NCBI RefSeq assembly: GCF_030376615.1
Contig: NZ_JARRAB010000027.1
Span: 1-32,078 of the forward strand
Source of the DNA: Pseudomonas sp. sp1636
Lineage (GTDB): Bacteria > Pseudomonadota > Gammaproteobacteria > Pseudomonadales > Pseudomonadaceae
Direction: 5' to 3'
DNA length: 32,078 nt
The position numbers were made by a program, and so were the translations under genes. The notes under the pieces were generated by a model that saw nothing but the letters and a program-made list of their open reading frames with translations, had not been told where the DNA came from and ran no database searches. This document shows, in pieces, positions 25,240 through 32,078 of the stretch. Numbering within the stretch: position 1 is the first letter of the stretch; each line of letters starts with the position of its first letter.

Positions 25240-27729
25240 ATGGGTAGGGGCGGCATGAAGGGCACGAAACGGCGAATAGGCATCGGCTGGACGTTGGGAG
25301 CCCCGGGTGACGAGGGCTGCTATGCACTGAACGTAGCGTTGCAACTGGCGCGCCGGAGCATCAGTGCGACGCTGCTGGACGTGGCCGAGCACCTCGAACT
25401 GGAGCCAATGCACCGGCATGTCCTGGCCCCCGCGCTAGAGGAATATGCCGTCAGTCGCGATAGCGTTGCTCGCCATAAAGGCCGTCAACTACCTTTTCCG
25501 GTCTGGCACCCGCTCGGCGACCGCCTGGAGGCGGGAGCCGGTGTGGTGGACACGCCGGGCAGCCCCGATATCGCCATAGCCGCCTTCCAACAGGTGGATT
25601 TTCCCGCGCAGAACCTGCAACGCGCCGCCGATATGGCGTTGATCGTCACCGGTTCGCTTTGGGGTGCTCAGGTGTTGCGTGACAATGGTCTATCTCATGT
25701 CCTGCGCTGCCCACCGAGCGTGGACCATGGCATATTTCATCCGGCCCCGCGTAGCGACCTGTTTGCACGGCGTTTCGTGGTGTACTCGGGCGCAGAGCTG
25801 GCATACAGCAAGGGCCAGGACATCGTTATCGCCGCATTCCGGGCTTTTCGCCAGCGGCATCCCGAGGCTGTGCTGATCTGCGACTGGGCCCCGTCCGCGC
25901 CGATGCGCTTGCACGAGCTGGCGCTATCGCCTCATCTGCAGACGTTGCCGGAGGTTGTCAACGGAGCGTTGCAGCTGTTGCCCTGGCTCGCACAGCACGG
26001 CATTCCTTCTGAGGCGGTGATCGCTCCCGGGCCGATGATGCCCGGACAACTCGCGAGCCTGCTGCGCGAGTGCGATCTGGCGGTATTTCCCAGCCGCTGC
26101 GAGGCCACTGCCGGCATTGCCGCCATGCAAGCGATGGCATGCGGCGTACCCTGCATCGTCGCCGGCAACACCGGGCACCTGGATCTGTTGGGCGATCATC
26201 TGTATGTGCTGAAGGATCAGCGCGAGGTGGCAAGCCTGGCCCAGACTCCCGGCAAGCTGGGGTGGGGCGAGTCGACCGTGGAAGAACTGTTGGAAACCAT
26301 GGAACGTGCGTACCGGCGGCGTAGCGAGGCTGACGGTAAAGGTAAGGCGGCCGTGCAGTTTCTTCAGGTGTGGGGGTGGGACCAGCAGGTTCAGCGCTTG
26401 CTGTCCGCCACCGACCAGGCGCTGGCGGGTGTCACCGTGTCTCCCCCCGGGCCCGACGAGCGTTATGCATGGGGCCTCAGTTTGCACCGGGCAGGGCGTT
26501 TCGAAGAGGCGGAACGGGTATATGACGAGGTCTTGCGCCGTGTGCCGGACCACGTGGATGCTCGGGGGGATCGTGGCAATGCACGTCGTGATCGCGGCGA
26601 CCTCGACGGTGCCGAGGCCGACTTTCGCGCGATCTTGGCCGTGCGGCCGGGGTACGCTCGGGCGCTGCAAAGCCTTGGTCTGCTGTTACGCCGCAATGAG
26701 CGCCTGGATGAGGCGATCGCCTGCCAGCTACAGGCGTTGGCCAGTGCACCGACGCCGTCACTGCAGTGGGACTTGGCGTTCTCTTTATTGCTGCAAGGGC
26801 GCTATGCAGAAGCTTGGCCGCATTTCGAGCACCGCCATCTGGCGCTGGGGTTGCGCACCGCGGATCCGGCGAAGCCAAAGTGGGACGGCCAGCCGGTGAT
26901 CGGTAGCACCTTGCTGGTGCTCGATGAGCAAGGCCTGGGCGACACCTTGCAGTTTCTGCGCTTTCTATTGCTCATACCCCTAGGACCCGGTGGACGGGTG
27001 ATCTTCGCCGGCAAGCCGACAACCTTGTCGGTGGTGCGCAGGCTGTTACCGGCCACAGACGTGTATCGCTGGGATCAGCCATTGCCGAGATCGCAAGCCT
27101 GGGTGCCCTTGATGACGCTGCCTGCACGCCTGGGCGTTATGCGCCCGGAAGACATACCCGTGCCGATAAGTGTGCCGCTGGCCGAGCCGGAGCGGGTGGC
27201 GCGCTGGCGCCCCTCGGTGCGTGGCGATGACGAGCGGCCGGTAGTCGGCATCTGTTGGCGCGGTAATCCTGATTTCTCCGGCGATGCGCAACGCTCGCCA
27301 GGCCTGGCGGCGCTACAGCCGTTGCTGGCAATCGAAGGGGTACGTTTCATTTCGCTGCAAGTCGGTGAGGGGCGGCAGGAGATAGCGTCGCTCGGGCTAG
27401 AACAGCGGCTGGTCGATATCGGCGCAGCCATCGAAGCCGAGGGAATCGATGTACTGGATTCGCTGGCTGCCTTGCACAGCTGTGACCTGGTGGTGAGTTC
27501 CTGCACCTCTGTGGCGCACATGGCGGGCCTGATCGGCCGACCGACCTGGGTGTTGCTGGCGGGCAGGCCGGATTGGCGGTGGATGCTGGGGCGCCGGGAT
27601 TCGCCGTGGTATCCGTCCCTGCGCCTGATCCGGCAAGGTGTCAGCGATAGCTGGCGCGATGTCGCTCAGCGTACGGCGGTACAGCTCGCCGCTTGGCGGG
27701 ATCGCCAAGCAACACTGGTTCTCGATTAA
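25240..27729 (+). CDS. Glycosyltransferase-TPR-glycosyltransferase fusion protein
   Basis: 829 aa. The N-terminal third (about 15-395) is a GT4-like glycosyltransferase: FVVYSGAELAYSKGQDIVI is the donor-domain start and FPSRCEATAGIAAMQAMACG the Glu-containing loop. Residues about 415-540 hold three to four TPR units (YAWGLSLHRAGRFEEAERVY and DLDGAEADFRAILAVRPGYA are two). The C-terminal part (about 550-829) matches the GT9/heptosyltransferase-like domain found behind TPRs: LLVLDEQGLGDTLQFLRFLL, VGICWRGNPDFSGD, VVSSCTSVAHMAGLIGRPTW and DSPWYPSLRLIRQ. It is probably a cytoplasmic protein glycosyltransferase for a repetitive surface protein, as inferred from its neighbours. The ATG at 25255 has a better ribosome-binding site (TAGGGGC) and is an equally possible start. 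Its stop overlaps the stop of the convergent M50 gene. Confidence 0.85.
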   Translation: MGRGGMKGTKRRIGIGWTLGAPGDEGCYALNVALQLARRSISATLLDVAEHLELEPMHRHVLAPALEEYAVSRDSVARHKGRQLPFPVWHPLGDRLEAGAGVVDTPGSPDIAIAAFQQVDFPAQNLQRAADMALIVTGSLWGAQVLRDNGLSHVLRCPPSVDHGIFHPAPRSDLFARRFVVYSGAELAYSKGQDIVIAAFRAFRQRHPEAVLICDWAPSAPMRLHELALSPHLQTLPEVVNGALQLLPWLAQHGIPSEAVIAPGPMMPGQLASLLRECDLAVFPSRCEATAGIAAMQAMACGVPCIVAGNTGHLDLLGDHLYVLKDQREVASLAQTPGKLGWGESTVEELLETMERAYRRRSEADGKGKAAVQFLQVWGWDQQVQRLLSATDQALAGVTVSPPGPDERYAWGLSLHRAGRFEEAERVYDEVLRRVPDHVDARGDRGNARRDRGDLDGAEADFRAILAVRPGYARALQSLGLLLRRNERLDEAIACQLQALASAPTPSLQWDLAFSLLLQGRYAEAWPHFEHRHLALGLRTADPAKPKWDGQPVIGSTLLVLDEQGLGDTLQFLRFLLLIPLGPGGRVIFAGKPTTLSVVRRLLPATDVYRWDQPLPRSQAWVPLMTLPARLGVMRPEDIPVPISVPLAEPERVARWRPSVRGDDERPVVGICWRGNPDFSGDAQRSPGLAALQPLLAIEGVRFISLQVGEGRQEIASLGLEQRLVDIGAAIEAEGIDVLDSLAALHSCDLVVSSCTSVAHMAGLIGRPTWVLLAGRPDWRWMLGRRDSPWYPSLRLIRQGVSDSWRDVAQRTAVQLAAWRDRQATLVLD

Positions 27730-29828
27730 AAGCCCAGTTCGCGCAGCATCACATTGGTGGCCGCGCGTAGGAAACGCATGCCGGGCGCTTCCCACTCGGA
27801 GGCGATGGTCACCTGGCCGCGCCATGCGAACTGTGGCGCGCGCGTTGCGTCGGTGACCTTGAGCTGCACACGGTAGATGGCCCGTTCGGGAAAGAGGATG
27901 CCTTCACGCTCGCGTACCTGCACATGTCCACCGAATTCGGCGGCCAGTTCAGGCTCGTTCAGGGTGCGACTGGCATCGCGGTCGATACTGACCACCTCCA
28001 GGCGCAGTATCGGTCCATCGCGGCCATCATTGGCGAACAGGGCGCGGTCACCGGGGGCAATGCGGGCGAGATCCTCGTCGTTGACATAGGTAATCACTTG
28101 CTGGCTTCCCTCGGGCACCAGCCGGGCGAGCACGTCTCCCTCGCTGACCCAGTCACCGGCCTGCAAGTCGGGATCGAGGTCGCGCAGGATACCGTCGTAA
28201 GGCGCCACGGGCGCATAGCGAAGTGTGTCCGCGGTTATGGTCCGCGCTTCGGCGTTGGCGGTGGCCAGCTGCGCGTTGAGCACCTGCCAGTCGCGGCGCT
28301 GCTCTGGGTCGAAGCCCGCCGAGGCGCTCTGCCAGGAAAGGCTGCCACGGCGAGCCACGATCTGCGCAGTGCGAACTTGCAGATCCGGCGACTCCATCGC
28401 GATCAGCAGCGCACCCGCCTTGACGAAGCTGCCGTCCTCATGAGGCAGAGCGGCGATGCGGGCATGCTGCGGTGCGTAGACCACAAACGCCTGCTGCGGG
28501 CGCAGCAACGCCGAGGTCGAGATCCGTGTCGGCCATGGCACGATAAACAGCGCGGTGAAACCTACGGCGAGCAGCACGGAGCGGCGGGCTCGGCGACTGC
28601 TGCGGATAGTCGGCCACCGCTCGCGCCAGGCCCTGAGCTCTTTGAGCAGCGGAAACATGATGAACCAGCCGACCTCCACGATAAACAGCAGGATACCAAT
28701 CGCCTTGATAAAGAATTGGTAGACAAGTACGGCGATACCAATGAACAACACTAATCGGTACAGCCAGGTGGCATAGGCGAACAGAATCATGCCGGTGCGC
28801 CGGTTTGCGGGAAGCGATTCCGGTGGCGGCTCGCCCAGTGCGAACAGTCCTTCGCGCAGGCTCCAGCGCGCCAGGGCGAAACTGCGCTCATGCAGATTGG
28901 GCAGTTGCAGGGCATCCGACAACAGAAAATATCCGTCGAAGCGCATGAAAGGGCTGGCATTGATGGCGATGGTCGATATCCAGGTCGTGCTCGACAGCAG
29001 GAAGGCGACCGACTTTGGCCAACCTTCCGGTAACCAGACCCAGGCCAGAGTGGCCCAGGCGGCAATTGCCAGTTCGGTGGCAATGCCGGCGGCTGCGACC
29101 TGCAGGCGCTGACTCCGGCGGGTGAGTTTCCAAACGTCGTTGGTATCGGTGTAGGCCACCGGCCATAGCACCAGCAATGCTACGCCCATGGTGGGAATGC
29201 GACAGCCGAAACGTTTGGCCGTGAAGCCGTGACCCAGCTCATGCAACGTCTTGATACCGATCAGCGTCAGGCCGTAGGCGAGCAGCCCCTGCCAGGAAAT
29301 CATATCGACCAGGGTCGAGGTGAAGCGTCCCCACTGCTGGGACACGCTGAACACGCCGAACACGCCGGCCAGGACCGTGAGGTACAGGAAAGTTCGGCTG
29401 AACAGCGGATCCAGTCGTTTGCTCCAGCGACCGAGAAATACGTCGGGACGTACTAGCGGGATGCGGATGAACAGGTAGTTGTGCATCAGCCACTGGGCCA
29501 GATTCCCGCGCTTTTTGCGTAGCGCCTCGGCCAGGCGTGGCGCCGCACCGGTTGGCGGTTGGAACAGTTGGTTCGCCAACAGGAACGACGCCAGCCGCTC
29601 GACATCGCCCGAATTGAGCTGCAATGTCGTCTCACGTCCGATGGCTGTCAGGATTCGCGGCGCATCGCGCCAGGCCCACCGGCTGAGGATTTCGAAACTG
29701 GGCCAGTCGATCTGGAAGAACAGATTGCGCACCGGGTCGTGCAGGGTCCAGCTGGGTTGCCCGTCCGGCAGGCGCGGGCCGGGTAATAGATCCAGCTCTT
29801 CGCGCAGACTGGGAAACACCATCGTCAT
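27726..29828 (-). CDS. PqqD-like/M50 metalloprotease/HlyD-like fusion membrane protein
   Basis: 700 aa, of the type annotated 'putative peptide zinc metalloprotease protein'. Residues about 10-95 (SWTLHDPVRNLFFQIDWPSF then TTLQLNSGDVERLASFLLAN) look like a PqqD/RRE-type winged helix. Several membrane segments lie between about 145 and 420 and carry the zinc motif HELGH (196-200) and, later, ASPFMRFDGY with Asp298, the likely third ligand. The last part (about 450-695) is a HlyD-like adaptor: a hydrophobic anchor, RPQQAFVVYAPQHARIAALP, a short coiled stretch, then YDGILRDLDPDLQAGDWVSE as the second lipoyl half. It starts six bases after the HlyD gene. The role is inferred to be processing or passage of the giant protein encoded upstream; proteolytic activity is not shown. 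Confidence 0.88.
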   Translation of the reverse strand: MTMVFPSLREELDLLPGPRLPDGQPSWTLHDPVRNLFFQIDWPSFEILSRWAWRDAPRILTAIGRETTLQLNSGDVERLASFLLANQLFQPPTGAAPRLAEALRKKRGNLAQWLMHNYLFIRIPLVRPDVFLGRWSKRLDPLFSRTFLYLTVLAGVFGVFSVSQQWGRFTSTLVDMISWQGLLAYGLTLIGIKTLHELGHGFTAKRFGCRIPTMGVALLVLWPVAYTDTNDVWKLTRRSQRLQVAAAGIATELAIAAWATLAWVWLPEGWPKSVAFLLSSTTWISTIAINASPFMRFDGYFLLSDALQLPNLHERSFALARWSLREGLFALGEPPPESLPANRRTGMILFAYATWLYRLVLFIGIAVLVYQFFIKAIGILLFIVEVGWFIMFPLLKELRAWRERWPTIRSSRRARRSVLLAVGFTALFIVPWPTRISTSALLRPQQAFVVYAPQHARIAALPHEDGSFVKAGALLIAMESPDLQVRTAQIVARRGSLSWQSASAGFDPEQRRDWQVLNAQLATANAEARTITADTLRYAPVAPYDGILRDLDPDLQAGDWVSEGDVLARLVPEGSQQVITYVNDEDLARIAPGDRALFANDGRDGPILRLEVVSIDRDASRTLNEPELAAEFGGHVQVREREGILFPERAIYRVQLKVTDATRAPQFAWRGQVTIASEWEAPGMRFLRAATNVMLRELGF

Positions 29829-29834
29829 GTCGAG

Positions 29835-31226
29835 TCAGAGCGCCACGAACTGGCGGATGGTGGCCAGCGGGCGGCGCAGGATCCAATAGCCAAGCGTGAC
29901 CCAATCGCCATAGACCTTGGCGGTACCTTTCAGGCCGATGCGGCCTGTGGCGCCCTGCTCCAGCGTGGCGCGCATGCGATAGGCATAGCTACCGTCCGGT
30001 CGCGGCACCGCGTCGTGGGCGAGATAGCGTACCTGGCCAGGGATTGAGGCAAAGGGCGTCGCGGCCAGATAGAGACGCACGGGGGCCTGCTCGGCAACGG
30101 GAATGGCATCGCCGATACCCAGCCATACTTCGATCTCCACCTCGCTGGGCGTCGCCAGGCGCATCACTCGCTCGCCGGTTTGAACGGGGCGGCCAACCCA
30201 TTCGGACAGGTCATCGACCAGTACCACGCCATCCCGCGGAGCGAGTACCCGTGAGCGCTCCAGCTGGCTTTGCAGAAATTCGACTTCGGCGTGTTTCTCG
30301 TTGATTTCCCCGACAAGCACCGCGAGCTGTGCCTTGGAGGTGTTGTCATTGACCGCCATCTGAGCGAACTGTCGATATTTGGCTTCCGCTGTCGACAACG
30401 TCTGGCGGGCAACTTCCAGGCGGCTGATGATCGCTGCCTCGTCGAAGGTGAACAGCAGTTGCCCGGCCTTGACCTCGGCATTGGGCTGTACGTGAAACTG
30501 TCCGATCACGCCATCGAGCGGAGCGCGGATCACCGCGGGGTCCGCGGGTACCAACTGACCGGGGGCGAGCACGGTCAGACGAACCGGTAGAAACAGGGTA
30601 AGGAGCAGAAGTAGGCCCAGTTGCATGGAGCGTCGGCGCCACCAGGGCGCGCTTGGTTGCGTCGTCAGCGTCCTGCGCAGCAGGCTGCGTGGCCATGCCG
30701 GAGGCCGGGAGCGGGCAAACCAGGCGTGACGCCAGGTGTGCATCCACTCGTTGAGCAGCGCCTGGGTGTCCTCGGAGAACGGCTGATCGCCGGCCAACAG
30801 CAAGCCACCGCTACAGCTACCGGGCTGTGACGCGCTGGGCATGATGGGCAGCCACAACGCCTGGCCTGGCCACCACTCGGCCCATTGCTCTGCCACATCG
30901 CTGTGCAACGCCTCCCGGTCAATGGGGCGAAGTCGAGCTGCATTCTCGGCATCGGCCTGAGTCGTAAGGCTGCGACTCAGGCGGTTCAGCCATTGCACGT
31001 AGGGGGCGTTGTTCTCAGGTTGAACGACTCCAGATAGGCTGCGCACGCCACCGTCGGCGAACCACAACGCGGCTTGTCGATAAGCGACTAGCGCGCGGGT
31101 GTCGTTGACCAGCAGGAAGGCGAGTTCTTCCGGGCTCGTCGCGCCTCGGGCGCGATGGCCCAGATCGAGCAAGGCGAGCAGCGGATTGCCCGCTGCCTCG
31201 CGAGTGCCAGGTTCGAACGCACTCAT
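29835..31226 (-). CDS. HlyD-family periplasmic adaptor with GAF-like N-terminal domain
   Basis: 463 aa. The first 170 residues are cytoplasmic and GAF-like in pattern (ARGATSPEELAFLLVNDTRA, YRQAALWFADGG, ALWLPIM and GGLLLAGDQPFSEDTQALL). A single membrane span at about 205-222 follows. The periplasmic part is an adaptor: VIRAPLDGVIGQFHVQPNAE, KAGQLLFTFDEAAI, a coiled coil of about 60 residues, then VLAPRDGVVLVDDLSEWVGR and PVQTGERVMRLA (beta-barrel/lipoyl halves). Such adaptors link inner-membrane exporters to TolC-like channels. Its ATG overlaps the stop of the giant-protein gene by four bases (ATGA) and the M50 gene follows by six, so the three form one operon. No ABC ATPase is present here. 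Confidence 0.88.
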   Translation of the reverse strand: MSAFEPGTREAAGNPLLALLDLGHRARGATSPEELAFLLVNDTRALVAYRQAALWFADGGVRSLSGVVQPENNAPYVQWLNRLSRSLTTQADAENAARLRPIDREALHSDVAEQWAEWWPGQALWLPIMPSASQPGSCSGGLLLAGDQPFSEDTQALLNEWMHTWRHAWFARSRPPAWPRSLLRRTLTTQPSAPWWRRRSMQLGLLLLLTLFLPVRLTVLAPGQLVPADPAVIRAPLDGVIGQFHVQPNAEVKAGQLLFTFDEAAIISRLEVARQTLSTAEAKYRQFAQMAVNDNTSKAQLAVLVGEINEKHAEVEFLQSQLERSRVLAPRDGVVLVDDLSEWVGRPVQTGERVMRLATPSEVEIEVWLGIGDAIPVAEQAPVRLYLAATPFASIPGQVRYLAHDAVPRPDGSYAYRMRATLEQGATGRIGLKGTAKVYGDWVTLGYWILRRPLATIRQFVAL

Positions 31227-32078
31227 GTCTTGCTAAGCGCAACCTGCACGCTATGGGACAGTGCCGCCAGACGTGGGGCCAGAGCGGACTGCTTGTCCGC
31301 CATGCGCAACTGCTCCGAAAAGCTTGATCGCGCAACGGCTGGCTCGACGGCTGAACCGTCCACTCCTTCGCTGGAGCCCTGTTGCGCTGGGGCTTCGGTG
31401 ACATCGATTTCCAGTTCGGTTACTGCTTCATTGCCCTGGCTGTCGCGGGCGATGACCTTGATGCTGAGCTTGCCAGCGAAGTCCGCCGGTACTTTGCCGA
31501 TAAATGCCCCAGTCTCCGGATCGAACTTGAGCCAAGTCGGCAACGGACGTCCATCGCTCTGCACGGCCTCGAGCTTGAGTGCCGAAAGGTTGCCCCCTGA
31601 ATATTCGAACGTGCCAGTCGGAAGGCTGAATGATAATACGCCGTCTCGGGCGTAGGTGGTGACCGTGACTTCGGGCGCCGCCGTCAGCGGCGAATTCCCG
31701 ATAGCACGCTCACCGCTCCCCATGACGAAATAGGTTGCCGATGGGCTCCAGATCGCGGTGCTCGCATCGAGCGGGTTGTTTGTCAGGGGCGAGGCAAAAA
31801 TGTTCGTGTGCAGTATGAACGACGAAGTCGATGGACTGATGCCTGAGGTCGGATTCGCGACAGGCGTGAGTAGCGGAGCCTGGGACGACTCAGGGCTGGG
31901 AGCCGGGAGCGGCGTGACCGGATCGGGTCTTACGACCAATTCCTTTTGCGTGCCGCCTTCAGCTACATCGGTGACCGTGACCGTAATGGTCTGCACGTCG
32001 GTGCCACCGCGACCGTCGTCTGCGGTCACTTCAACCACGTAGGTATTGTTGCTGTCGCTATCGCCGGGTGCCTCGAAA
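31223..32078 (-). CDS. C-terminal part of a giant cadherin/Ig-like surface protein (runs off the window)
   Basis: The frame is open to the window edge and has no true start here; about 284 residues are visible. They begin inside a cadherin/VCBS-like repeat (FEAPGDSDSNNTYVVEVTAD, then DGRGGTDVQTITVTVTDV). A Pro/Ser-rich linker follows (PAPSPESSQAPLLTPVANPT). A putative Ig (He_PIG or dystroglycan-type) domain comes next, with LPTWLKFDPETGAFIGKVPA and DSQGNEAVTELEIDVTEAP. The protein ends in a short helix, SFSEQLRMADKQSALAPRLA. This build is typical of very large secreted adhesins. The gene is the first visible in the adaptor/protease operon and is translationally coupled to it. I do not see the glycine-rich RTX nonapeptides of classical type I substrates in this part. 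Confidence 0.8.
   Translation of the reverse strand, partial: FEAPGDSDSNNTYVVEVTADDGRGGTDVQTITVTVTDVAEGGTQKELVVRPDPVTPLPAPSPESSQAPLLTPVANPTSGISPSTSSFILHTNIFASPLTNNPLDASTAIWSPSATYFVMGSGERAIGNSPLTAAPEVTVTTYARDGVLSFSLPTGTFEYSGGNLSALKLEAVQSDGRPLPTWLKFDPETGAFIGKVPADFAGKLSIKVIARDSQGNEAVTELEIDVTEAPAQQGSSEGVDGSAVEPAVARSSFSEQLRMADKQSALAPRLAALSHSVQVALSKT

Noticed and set aside
31223..32078. Classical RTX type I secretion substrate
   Set aside because: The visible C-terminus has no GGxGxD nonapeptides and the neighbouring adaptor genes come without an ABC ATPase; the part outside the window could change this view.

Overview
The window looks like the chromosome of a gamma-proteobacterium of the genus Pseudomonas, probably from the alcaligenes/mendocina/stutzeri side of the genus. 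The gene order gap / edd-glk-gltR-gtrS-gtsABCD-porin is the typical Pseudomonas Entner-Doudoroff and glucose-uptake locus. Codon use is strongly GC-rich, and several intergenic repeats are of kinds that recur in Pseudomonas genomes. No rRNA, tRNA, CRISPR array, intact insertion sequence or integrase was seen.

Layout. (1) 315-5470: a DUF457 (YdjM-type) membrane protein; a GGDEF/EAL protein with its periplasmic SUOX-like partner; arfB ribosome rescue; a stand-alone and somewhat divergent cysC; and a short LysR-like remnant. (2) 5475-8139: a four-gene, fully coupled minus-strand operon, bufA-bufB-bufC-doxX. It encodes a bufferin-type metal-binding RiPP precursor, its MNIO (DUF692) modifying enzyme, the DUF2063 partner and a DoxX membrane protein, behind a candidate ECF-sigma promoter. 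(3) 8249-8947: mgsA, whose stop codon was the landing site of a 199-bp TA-flanked MITE-like element. (4) 9088-21401: divergent gap and edd with two HexR-type operators between them, then glk, gltR/gtrS, gtsA-B-C-D and an outer-membrane porin. The porin is of the LamB (maltoporin) family, not OprB. CA-rich Hfq/Crc-type motifs sit at the ribosome-binding sites of gtsA and of the porin. Nearly every wide gap in the operon holds a different hairpin or repeat. (5) 21402-25239: a gene-poor, scrambled stretch carrying one family-4 glycosyltransferase. It is bracketed by two 142-bp inverted repeats, each nested inside a different TA-flanked MITE-like element. (6) 25240-32078: a glycosyltransferase-TPR-glycosyltransferase fusion, convergent with a minus-strand operon. 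That operon runs from a giant cadherin/Ig-like surface protein (only its C-terminus is inside the window) to a GAF-like/HlyD adaptor and then to a large protein joining a PqqD-like N-terminus, an M50 (HELGH) metalloprotease core and a HlyD-like C-terminus.

How the parts work together. Region 4 brings glucose through the outer-membrane porin and the Gts ABC transporter. Glk phosphorylates it and Edd feeds it into the Entner-Doudoroff route, under GtrS/GltR, HexR and probably Crc control. Region 2 is likely a copper or heavy-metal sequestration system. Region 6 is the best candidate for an incompletely described system. Its layout suggests export, processing and possibly glycosylation of a giant adhesin by an adaptor pair, one member of which is fused to an intramembrane-type protease, with no ABC transporter gene inside the window.
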